Below, in pieces: positions 34,109-41,741 of a stretch of 58,073 bases of DNA. Position 1 is the first letter of the stretch; the number at the start of each line of letters is the position of its first letter. Position numbers and translations under genes: made by a program. Under the pieces are notes generated by a model. It worked only from the letters and a program-made list of their open reading frames with translations. It had not been told where the DNA came from and searched no databases. Origin of the DNA: Acidimicrobiales bacterium. GTDB taxonomy: Bacteria > Actinomycetota > Acidimicrobiia > Acidimicrobiales > UBA8592. Location of the stretch: contig JASLWO010000024.1 of the NCBI GenBank assembly GCA_030740795.1, positions 1 to 58,073 of the forward strand, written 5' to 3'.

Positions 34109-34483
34109 GTGTTATTTGGAGCTGCGCTCCGAGATGCACATACAACGTTTGCTTTTGTTCTTATCTTCACAAATGCAATCATTGGTATTTGGGGGCTCCT
34201 TCTAGATAGAGAAGTCATTCGCAAATCAAAACTATTCTGGTTCTGTACTGCAATAGCGCAGTCCCTTATCTTCGTTCAGGCAACTTTAGGAGTGCTGTTA
34301 CAAACATCAGATGACTTAGAACCCAAAGACTTCCATTACTTGTACGGGTTCTCAATGATTATCGCCGTTGCTCTTTTATATGGTTACAGAACCCCTATAG
34401 GGAAGCACAAATTTATGCTTTACAGCCTTGGTAGCTTCTTCATTATGGGACTTGGTATTAGAGCAATGTTTCTAGGAACTTAA
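34109..34483 (+). CDS. Four-TM integral membrane protein, hypothetical
   Basis: A 124-residue protein with four hydrophobic segments at about 12-32, 42-65, 76-93 and 103-122. The start GTG directly follows the MhuD-like stop, with AAGG about 11 nt upstream, so translation is likely coupled. Histidines sit at the edge of TM1 (DAHTTF) and at the start of TM3 (FHYLYGF), where they could bind heme or quinone, and the motif AQSLIFVQATLGVLL is recognisable from small actinobacterial membrane proteins. No family name can be given. Context suggests a partner in heme handling; that is an inference. Confidence 0.75.
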   Translation: MLFGAALRDAHTTFAFVLIFTNAIIGIWGLLLDREVIRKSKLFWFCTAIAQSLIFVQATLGVLLQTSDDLEPKDFHYLYGFSMIIAVALLYGYRTPIGKHKFMLYSLGSFFIMGLGIRAMFLGT

Positions 34484-34534
34484 AACGAGGTTACAAAAAC
34501 CACGCATGGGCAGTTCAAATGGCAAACTAGCATT

Positions 34535-35548
34535 ATGAGTAAATGCGTACTGGTTACGGGTGGAGCGGGATACATCGGGAGCCATACTGTTCTTGCATTG
34601 CTTGAGAACGGTAACGAAGTGATCGTTATAGATAACTTCTCCAACTCGTCCCCAAAGTCGATAGATGGCATAGAACGAATCTGTGGGAAACGCCCAACAT
34701 TAATACAAGCAGACGTAAGAGATTCTTTAGCTTTAGAAAGCGCATTTACAAACCATGATATCGCAGCTGTTTTTCATTTCGCTGGGCTTAAATCTGTTGA
34801 AGAGTCTGTTCAAAATCCAGAACTCTATTATGACGAGAATATTGGAGCGGCTTTAAATGTAATTGACCAAATGCGAATCGCTGATGTCAAAACCCTTATT
34901 TTTTCATCTTCAGCGACGGTTTATGAACCCAGTGAAGCTCCTCCATATGCTGAGGATTCCTTAACTGGTCCAAAGAACCCTTACGGGCAAACAAAACTAC
35001 TCATTGAACAGATACTCACTGATCTTGCAGGTATGAATCCGGAATGGAGAATAGGTCTTCTTCGATATTTCAATCCTGTCGGCGCACATTCCTCGGGCTC
35101 AATCGGAGAAGCACCTTCGGGGGAACCGAATAATTTAATGCCATTGCTGATGCAAGTGGGGGTAGGGAAAGTAGAGAAACTCTCTATTTTTGGCAATGAT
35201 TATGAAACCCCTGATGGGACATGTGTTAGGGACTTCATCCATGTGGTGGACCTCGCAAGAGGCCACATAGCGGCATTACGGTTTTTGGAAAATGCTAATG
35301 GAGCTCATATTTGGAATTTAGGTACAGGAGTTGGAACATCAGTAATGGAATTAATACAGCGTGTTGAAAGTGCCACCGGCATGACTATCCCTACAGAGGT
35401 CGTATCAAGAAGGCAAGGGGATTCACCGATAGCGTTAGCTAATCCTTCAAAGGCGTTTAACGATTTAAATTGGCGACCCGAGTACTCTATAGAGAATATG
35501 TGTATTGATCATTGGAACTGGCAGTGCCTTCACCCCGACGGGTACTAA
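34535..35548 (+). CDS. galE: UDP-glucose 4-epimerase
   Basis: Interconverts UDP-glucose and UDP-galactose for cell-surface polysaccharide. An extended SDR of 337 residues: TGGAGYIGSHTV at the N terminus, DNFSNSSPKSIDGI, the HFAGLKSVEESVQNPELYYDENIGA segment, the catalytic Ser region FSSSATVYEPSEAPPYAED with the YGQTK Tyr-Lys pair, and RYFNPVGAHSSGSIGE. The C-terminal WRPEYSIENMCIDHWNW is typical. It overlaps the convergent oxidase gene by 4 bp. Confidence 0.95.
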   Translation: MSKCVLVTGGAGYIGSHTVLALLENGNEVIVIDNFSNSSPKSIDGIERICGKRPTLIQADVRDSLALESAFTNHDIAAVFHFAGLKSVEESVQNPELYYDENIGAALNVIDQMRIADVKTLIFSSSATVYEPSEAPPYAEDSLTGPKNPYGQTKLLIEQILTDLAGMNPEWRIGLLRYFNPVGAHSSGSIGEAPSGEPNNLMPLLMQVGVGKVEKLSIFGNDYETPDGTCVRDFIHVVDLARGHIAALRFLENANGAHIWNLGTGVGTSVMELIQRVESATGMTIPTEVVSRRQGDSPIALANPSKAFNDLNWRPEYSIENMCIDHWNWQCLHPDGY

Positions 35549-36843
35549 TATCCTAGGACTTTCTCAAGGTAGTTATTTGAGAAGTGGCCATCTGGATCTA
35601 AGCGCTTACGAATTCGCAAGAATTTATCCCATTCTGGATATAAATTAGGAAGATCTTCTGATGACAAGTTATGTACTTTGCCCCAGTGAGGTCGGCCATT
35701 ATATTCGCGCATCAGATTTTCAACCTGGCTGAAAAATATGCTGGAATCTGCATCTTTGTAAACATGTACAGCTATGAATCCAGTTTCTCTTCCAAACGCA
35801 GGGGATAATGGGATGTCATCAGACCCTAACGACCGAACCTCAATCGGGAATGTCAATGGCCTGTTAAGAGTTTCAGTGATCTTGCGTACTTTATTGAAAG
35901 CTTCAAGAAGATACTCCCTTGGAACCGCATATTCCATTTCAACGAATTTAACTCGCCGTTTAGAACAGAAGATCTCATAGCTTGGAGCGATTCGAATATT
36001 CCTTTCACCAACATTTAGCACTCTATTAAAAGTGCCGGGAGCGTATTTCGGAAAATATTTCCAATATCGATTAAGACATCCAAAGGCAGTATTTCTAAGA
36101 ATTTCGTCGTTTAGGAATCGGACGATCCCACCTTTTTTCGAAACAGGGTTGAGGGTACGGTTGTTTATCTTTAGTTCCGCAATCTCGGTATGGGGATACC
36201 AGTAGAACTCAACAAAATCGGATTTCGTATCTTCATCATCGAAACGTTCCAAGACTGCATCAAGAGCTGTGGTCAGTTCAACTCCTTCTAGGAAGAAAGC
36301 TTCTACGCATTGCAGCGTTATGGAAGTGACTACCCCAAACGCACCGAGACTAACTCTAGCGGACTCTAGAATCTCAGGATCTTGGAATTTAGACGTACTA
36401 ATAATTGATCCATCTCCTGTAACAATCCGCAACCCAATTACAGCGGCACTGATAGAGGAATAACGACTTCCAGTTCCATGGGTTCCTGTTGATATTGCTC
36501 CAGCTAAGGTTTGTGAATCGATGTCTCCAAGATTCGGTAATGCCAATCCGAGATTCGCTAATTCAACGTTTAATTTTGAAAGCGTTATACCGGCGCCTAC
36601 GGTTACTTGCAAAAGTTCTTTATCCACATGAAGAATTTGATTGAACGAATCAAGCGGAACTAGCAATCCATCCGTAACACAAATTGGGCTGAAGCTATGA
36701 CTAGACCCAACCGGACGTATTCTCCAGCGATTCGCTACGCCAATGCCGACAAGAGAAATAATTTCATCCTCTGATGATGGCGAAATGATCCTTTTGGGAG
36801 TCGCCGACTGGTTACCACTCCAATTAACCCATTTTTTATTCAA
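35545..36843 (-). CDS. FAD-linked sugar-lactone oxidase (L-gulonolactone/arabinonolactone oxidase family)
   Basis: A VAO-type flavoprotein of 432 residues. The FAD domain reads RIRPVGSSHSFSPICVTDGLLVPLDS, the GSSHS motif holding the His that commonly bonds FAD, and LGDIDSQTLAGAISTGTHGTG follows. The C-terminal cap ends with the family signature NGRPHWGKVHNLSSEDLPNLYPEWDKFLRIRKRLDPDGHFSN. It oxidises an aldono-lactone or alditol; the electron acceptor is unknown. The apparent start is TTG at 36843, with no ribosome site at usual spacing. I saw no better in-frame start. Confidence 0.9.
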   Translation of the reverse strand: MNKKWVNWSGNQSATPKRIISPSSEDEIISLVGIGVANRWRIRPVGSSHSFSPICVTDGLLVPLDSFNQILHVDKELLQVTVGAGITLSKLNVELANLGLALPNLGDIDSQTLAGAISTGTHGTGSRYSSISAAVIGLRIVTGDGSIISTSKFQDPEILESARVSLGAFGVVTSITLQCVEAFFLEGVELTTALDAVLERFDDEDTKSDFVEFYWYPHTEIAELKINNRTLNPVSKKGGIVRFLNDEILRNTAFGCLNRYWKYFPKYAPGTFNRVLNVGERNIRIAPSYEIFCSKRRVKFVEMEYAVPREYLLEAFNKVRKITETLNRPLTFPIEVRSLGSDDIPLSPAFGRETGFIAVHVYKDADSSIFFSQVENLMREYNGRPHWGKVHNLSSEDLPNLYPEWDKFLRIRKRLDPDGHFSNNYLEKVLGY

Positions 36844-36885
36844 ACTAAACTCCGCACGTAAAGGTCTCCATCAAGTCCTGTGAGT

Positions 36886-37902
36886 TCACCAGTCTCGCAG
36901 ATCAATCGGCCATTCTTCAACGACCTGACCATCTTCCACGCAAAGCATTTTAGGGTGCTTAGCGATTGTGGGATCAACATGCGATGGTTTCATAAGAACA
37001 GTCTCACCGATATTCCAAACCACAGATTCTTCTTTTTTCACGGGGAACAACGTTGTATGTTCATCCGAACAAATTCCCACTACCCCCTCTTCGATAGAAG
37101 GCTTCCCATAATCCATTCCTATTGCTTTCACCCCGGCATTTGTGACAGCCCAACGTTTCTTCTTATCAACGGAGATGATTCTTGATAGAACTGAAAGGCT
37201 TTCTTTGAAAGGCAGACCTACCTGTGCGTAACGAGTATCCATGAAAAGGTACGATCCAGCTTGAATTTCTGTCGCATATGTGTTGACGTCAAATGTGCCA
37301 GTTCCACCTGCTGATATAATCTCACCTCCTACTATTGAGTGGGCCTCTCTGAGTATCTCCATGGCTTCGCTAACCTTTTGGGTTCGTTCTTTTCTATCGG
37401 AGGTAAACATGAGGTGTCCCTCATAGCCCATAACGCCGCGAATGGTTAATCCGTATCTCCTAGCGAGAGAAACTATTTCTTCCACTTCGGAAAGGTCGCA
37501 GCCGCATCTCGGGAGTCCGACATTGATATCTATCAGAACTTCTCTAATTCCTCCTTCAGCAGCGGCAATGACTGTCATAGCGGAGTCAACAGCAACAGTG
37601 ACCCTGGCTCCATCGGATACTAATGACCCTAGTCGGGAAGCATCAAGAGTTTCGTTGGCGAGAAGAAGGTCTTCTTTGTGGCCAGCCTTTACCATTCCTT
37701 CAACTTCACGAATAGTGGCGCAGCAAAAGGACTTATGTCCAGCTTCTTTAAGAATCCCAGCAATTGCAGAGGATTTGAACGCCTTTACATGCGGTCGAAG
37801 GGTAGAACCTGGACGACAAGCCGACATGATCTCAAGGTTGCTGTAAAAGGTTTTTAGATCAACTATTAAAGCCGGAGTAGTAATGTCTTCTAATTGCCGC
37901 AC
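36886..37902 (-). CDS. D-threonine aldolase-like PLP enzyme (alanine racemase N-terminal fold)
   Basis: A fold-type III PLP enzyme of 338 residues. It opens with TPALIVDLKTFYSNL and the PLP lysine in LRPHVKAFKSSAIAG, with GLPRCGCDLSEVEEIVSLARRYGL and SAGGTGTFD as phosphate-binding and barrel motifs. The C-terminal metal site reads SDEHTTLF and MKPSHVDPT. The His-x-Asp pair in PSHVDP resembles D-threonine aldolase, whereas D-serine dehydratases have His-x-Cys, so the aldolase is the better call. It lies 19 bp after pckA... on the same strand order pckA is downstream. GTG start with TAGGGT 6 nt upstream. Confidence 0.82.
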   Translation of the reverse strand: MRQLEDITTPALIVDLKTFYSNLEIMSACRPGSTLRPHVKAFKSSAIAGILKEAGHKSFCCATIREVEGMVKAGHKEDLLLANETLDASRLGSLVSDGARVTVAVDSAMTVIAAAEGGIREVLIDINVGLPRCGCDLSEVEEIVSLARRYGLTIRGVMGYEGHLMFTSDRKERTQKVSEAMEILREAHSIVGGEIISAGGTGTFDVNTYATEIQAGSYLFMDTRYAQVGLPFKESLSVLSRIISVDKKKRWAVTNAGVKAIGMDYGKPSIEEGVVGICSDEHTTLFPVKKEESVVWNIGETVLMKPSHVDPTIAKHPKMLCVEDGQVVEEWPIDLRDW

Positions 37903-37908
37903 GAGGAG

Positions 37909-37914
37909 ACCCTA
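37909..37914 (-). promoter_or_regulatory. -10 hexamer TAGGGT, probable leaderless promoter of the D-threonine aldolase-like gene
   Basis: On the minus strand TAGGGT, 6-nt spacer, then GTG at 37902. It lies in the 19-bp gap after the pckA stop. Confidence 0.5.
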
Positions 37915-37921
37915 CATAGGA

Positions 37922-39592
37922 TCACATAGCTGCCGCAATACCAAGCTTGTTGAAACCTTTCTTTTCGTAATTATCTCGGAACATTTCTCTGAGCTTTTTT
38001 GCCTGCCGGTCGTAATCTTCTGGATTGTTCCAAGTGCTTTTGGGGTTCAATATTTCGTTTGGAACATCAGAACAACTTATAGGCATTCGTAGATTAAGAA
38101 TCGGTTCAGTTTCCAGCTCAGCATCATCGAATTCACCCGCTAGAGCAGCATTCAAAAGAGCTCGTGTATGCTTTAGCGACATTCGCTTCCCAGTACCATA
38201 GGGGCCACCGGTCCAGCCCGTATTCAAGAGAATGCATCGAGTGTCGTGTTCCCCCATTCGTTTCGCTAGTAACCCAGCATATACATGAGGTTTTTGTGAC
38301 ATGAATGGATCTCCGAAACAAGCAGAGAAAGTGGCTTGAGGTTCCGTGACACCCACTTCGGTTCCAGCAAGTTTAGAAGTAAAACCTGTTACGAAATGAT
38401 ACATAACCTCATCTGAGTTCAGGATAGATACTGGAGGGAGAACTCCAAAAGCATCTGCAGTGAGTAAAACAATCGTTTTAGGGTGAGGTCCTTTAGCGCC
38501 AGAAGCCACTCCAGGGTTGCATGTCAGAGGATAAGCAAAGCGAGTGTTCTCTGTACGTGAACCATCTGAAAGGTCAAACTCTTGCGGATCAGTATCTACA
38601 ATCTCCTTTTCTGAAAGTTTGGGAACATTTTCAATAAGGGTCCCTTTCATGCTTAAAGCCGCAGCTATTACCGGTTCAGCTTCTTTGTCAAGGTCAATTA
38701 ACTTGGCGTAGCAACCATCCTCAAAATTAGACACGCCTGTATCAGTCCAGACATGCTCATCATCTCCGATAAGGAGACGGTCAGGGTCTGCGGAAAGAGT
38801 TGTTTTCCCTGTTCCAGAAAGACCGAAAAGTATGGCGCTGTCATTGCTAGATCCAATATTTGCAGAGCAGTGCATAGAGAGCTGACCTTTATCAGGAAGA
38901 ACAAAATTCATTACCGTGAACATCGTCTTCTTGTTAACGCCGCAGTAGTCCGCTGGACCTATCACGAGAGCAACGCGGGTGCTAATGTCCATGATCACTG
39001 CCCGGTTTGATTTTGTTCCATCTCGTTCAGGGTCAGCGATAAAAGAAGGGACATTCAAGATCGTCCATCCAGTTTCGACACGATCGCTATCATCGCGCAC
39101 GTTCTTTGGGAACATGATGTTGCAGAAATACGCGTGGGTTGCGTACTCTCCGATGAATCTGTAGGGCTCAGCAAATTTAGGGTCCCAACCACAGAAAACA
39201 TCAGTAACATACAAATCCCCTTGTTTATCATTCAGATATTCAACAGCTCTTACAAGCAGTTGATCAAATGCGTCTGGGTCAAATTTCGAGAAACCGTCCT
39301 TCCACCAAATAGTTTCCTCTACATCTGCTCTCGCTACAGCAAATGTGTCGGTAACCGGTCTTCCGGTACATGAAGGATCACTGTAGTAGACGAGAGGTCC
39401 ATCAACTCCGAGAGATGTTGAGTAAGCTTTTTGTTGGTTGGTATCACCGTCAAGACTTATTCGCCCCCGATCATTTTTTATCGCAGCATGAAAGAGTTCA
39501 TCTTGAGATAAGCCATAATGCAAAGTTACGTTGTCGATACCAAATTGAGTTTTTAAAGCTTCTGAAATGCCATGCGGGGGGTGATCTGCCAT
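37922..39592 (-). CDS. pckA: Phosphoenolpyruvate carboxykinase (ATP)
   Basis: Converts oxaloacetate and ATP to PEP, CO2 and ADP; a key step in gluconeogenesis. At 556 residues it is of the ATP type rather than the ~600-residue GTP type common in actinobacteria. The kinase P-loop GLSGTGKTTLSADPDRLLIGDDEHVW lies near residue 260, preceded by the metal-binding MHCSANIG segment. RTENTRFAYPL and GWTGGPYGTGKRMSLKHTRALL are conserved. An AAAGGTC Shine-Dalgarno precedes the ATG at 39592. Confidence 0.96.
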   Translation of the reverse strand: MADHPPHGISEALKTQFGIDNVTLHYGLSQDELFHAAIKNDRGRISLDGDTNQQKAYSTSLGVDGPLVYYSDPSCTGRPVTDTFAVARADVEETIWWKDGFSKFDPDAFDQLLVRAVEYLNDKQGDLYVTDVFCGWDPKFAEPYRFIGEYATHAYFCNIMFPKNVRDDSDRVETGWTILNVPSFIADPERDGTKSNRAVIMDISTRVALVIGPADYCGVNKKTMFTVMNFVLPDKGQLSMHCSANIGSSNDSAILFGLSGTGKTTLSADPDRLLIGDDEHVWTDTGVSNFEDGCYAKLIDLDKEAEPVIAAALSMKGTLIENVPKLSEKEIVDTDPQEFDLSDGSRTENTRFAYPLTCNPGVASGAKGPHPKTIVLLTADAFGVLPPVSILNSDEVMYHFVTGFTSKLAGTEVGVTEPQATFSACFGDPFMSQKPHVYAGLLAKRMGEHDTRCILLNTGWTGGPYGTGKRMSLKHTRALLNAALAGEFDDAELETEPILNLRMPISCSDVPNEILNPKSTWNNPEDYDRQAKKLREMFRDNYEKKGFNKLGIAAAM

Positions 39593-39616
39593 TGTGATTT
39601 GACCTTTTGTAAGACG

Positions 39617-39844
39617 CTATTGGAGGAAATCCGGAGTACCCATATCTACCTCCGACCCTAAGCTTAGATTTGTTGCCATACCACACTCATCTAATTCAAA
39701 TATGACTCTTTGGCCTTGACGAAGCATTCGAAATATTGACCCTTCAAGAGCATTTGGAGATAGCTCGTACTCAATGAAATCTCGTTCAGACATCACTACA
39801 CCATCTCTAGTCCCTGGGTCATAAGATTTTATTACTCCCTGCAA
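39617..39844 (-). CDS. Small cold-shock-domain-like protein
   Basis: A 75-residue protein with an OB-fold, CSD-like pattern: MQGVIKSYDPGTRDGVVMSERDFIEYELSPNALEGS, then LRQGQRVIFELDECGMATNL. The opening strand (xGxIKxYDxxxxxGxV) and the GQxVxFE strand match cold-shock proteins, but the RNP aromatic motifs (KGFGFI, VFVH) are missing or altered, so nucleic-acid binding is uncertain. The start is TTG at 39844, supported by a strong Shine-Dalgarno GAGGAG about 6 nt upstream. pckA starts 24 bp downstream, so this may be the first gene of that transcript. Confidence 0.7.
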   Translation of the reverse strand: MQGVIKSYDPGTRDGVVMSERDFIEYELSPNALEGSIFRMLRQGQRVIFELDECGMATNLSLGSEVDMGTPDFLQ

Positions 39845-39993
39845 GGTAACTCCTCAAATCATTGGGTATACAAACAATAACTGACTTCAACCGGGAGATG
39901 CGAACCGTGATAGCTTTTGCGATTTTTAATGAAAAAGCCCAAAATTGTAATGATGTCGTCGTTAAAGCCAAGTAATTAGTACCATCAACAACC

Positions 39994-41646
39994 GTGGGAC
40001 AAATTGATATTCTCTCCGTTGAACAAGTTAAGGAAGTGATACTGGCTTTTAACGAGTCGCTTTCACTGCATTGCGAAAGCCTTAATGCACTTAATGTATA
40101 TCCCGTTCCAGATGGTGACACTGGAACCAACATGTCATTTACGCTTCACTCAGTTGTCAAAGAAATAGAGGAATCAGAGAACACTCCAAGCGCTCAATGG
40201 GATGCGATACGTCACGGAAGCTTGATGGGGGCGCGTGGGAATTCTGGTGTGATACTGTCTCAGATTTTAAGAGGATTAGCCGATAGTCTTTCCGGAGAAG
40301 AAGCAATCAATTCAAAAGCACTGACTACTGCATTCAGTCACGCCTCAAAGGCAGCATATGGCTCTGTGCTTAAACCTGTGGAAGGTACAATCCTGACAGT
40401 ATCTCGAGAAATTGCTGAAAGGGCAGAGGAACTATCTAAAGAGAATCTGCCTTTAGCGGACTTCCTTAAAGAACTTGCTGAAGAGGGAGAACGTTCTCTT
40501 AGCAGAACCCCTGACCTCCTGCCCGTGCTTCGCGACGCAGGTGTGGTAGATGCTGGAGGAGCGGGATATCTATTGTTGATACAGTCCTTTCTTTTCATCG
40601 TTGATGGAACCCCAATTGAACCGCCTATGCAAGCGACAGCAAGGATAGAAAACATAAAGAAGTCTCATGTTGGTGGAAACCAAGGAGAAGAGGATGTGAG
40701 CGAACTTAGATACGAGGTTATGTTTTTCTTAGATGCAGATGACTCAAAGATAGAAAACTTCAAAACAGGCTGGTCTGAGATAGGCGATTCAATTGTCATC
40801 GTGGGTGGGGATGGAATCTGGAACTGCCACATCCATACAAATGACATTGGTGCGGCAGTGGAAACAGGAATTAATGTAGGAAGACCTTATCAGATTCGCG
40901 TAACTGATCTACATGAAGAATTATTCCATAATGAAGATCACATAGAAATTGGTGGTGAGAGCGAAATCACTTTGCCGAACCCCGAAACAGAAACTTCAGC
41001 AGTGATAGCAGTCGTAGCAGGAGAAGGGGTGCAGAAAATATTTGCTTCAATGGGAGTGCATGCGATAGTCCGTGGGGGGCAGTCTATGAACCCTTCGGTT
41101 AGAGATCTCCTTGATGCTGTTCAGCAAGTGAACGCTGATGAAATAATTATTCTCCCAAATAACAAAAATATTATTCCAGTCTCCGAGCAAGTAAATGATC
41201 AGGTAGAGAAGAATGTGAGCGTCGTTCCCACTAGGACGATCCCTGAAGGTTTCTCCTCGCTGCTAGCTTTTGACCCCAAAGTAGACTCTTCAATCAACGC
41301 AAAGTCCATGACGGCGGTAGCAGCAGCGGTTGTGACTGGAGAGGTGACACAAGCTGTTCGGGATAGTGAAACAGATGCAGGAACAGTAAGTGAAGGAGAC
41401 TGGATAGGTCTAGATCGTTCAGGAGTGATTGTTTTTTCAGAGTCACTTATCACGACAACTCAAAAATTGCTTGAAAACTTAGTTACAGAAGACCATGAAA
41501 TCGTCACAATTATCGCTGGAGAAGGAAGTTCTGACGAGGCAACAACCGCAATCGAAAAATGGTTAGAGACGCATTCTCCTCAACTAGAAGTTGAGGTACA
41601 TCATGGGGGCCAACCCCTGTACCCCTACTATTTAGGAATTGAATAA
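39994..41646 (+). CDS. DAK2/DegV-type fatty-acid kinase FakA-like protein
   Basis: A YloV/FakA-family protein of 550 residues. The N-terminal DhaL-type kinase domain has NALNVYPVPDGDTGTNMSFTLHSV (Mg-ATP-binding Asp40 and Asp42), MGARGNSGVILSQILRG and DAGVVDAGGAGYLLLI. Middle and C-terminal domains include RYEVMFFLDADDSKIENF, WNCHIHTNDIGAAVE, IILPNNKNII and the terminal HHGGQPLYPYYLGIE. Known homologues phosphorylate fatty acids bound to FakB (DegV), which is not in the window. The GTG start lacks a ribosome site. It is followed by recG, a common linkage. Confidence 0.9.
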   Translation: MGQIDILSVEQVKEVILAFNESLSLHCESLNALNVYPVPDGDTGTNMSFTLHSVVKEIEESENTPSAQWDAIRHGSLMGARGNSGVILSQILRGLADSLSGEEAINSKALTTAFSHASKAAYGSVLKPVEGTILTVSREIAERAEELSKENLPLADFLKELAEEGERSLSRTPDLLPVLRDAGVVDAGGAGYLLLIQSFLFIVDGTPIEPPMQATARIENIKKSHVGGNQGEEDVSELRYEVMFFLDADDSKIENFKTGWSEIGDSIVIVGGDGIWNCHIHTNDIGAAVETGINVGRPYQIRVTDLHEELFHNEDHIEIGGESEITLPNPETETSAVIAVVAGEGVQKIFASMGVHAIVRGGQSMNPSVRDLLDAVQQVNADEIIILPNNKNIIPVSEQVNDQVEKNVSVVPTRTIPEGFSSLLAFDPKVDSSINAKSMTAVAAAVVTGEVTQAVRDSETDAGTVSEGDWIGLDRSGVIVFSESLITTTQKLLENLVTEDHEIVTIIAGEGSSDEATTAIEKWLETHSPQLEVEVHHGGQPLYPYYLGIE

Positions 41647-41741
41647 GCAGGCATGCATGGCAGAGTTGATTGGAACAACTGCCTTAGGGAAAAGTTCTCG
41701 CGCATCAAGGACAAATTGGCCTGTTCAAACAAGTACACAAA

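Noticed and set aside
41647-41741. Bulged GGCAG...CTGCC hairpin between the FakA-like gene and recG
   Set aside because: The stem needs a two-base bulge and has no T-run, so a terminator or attenuator call is not supported.
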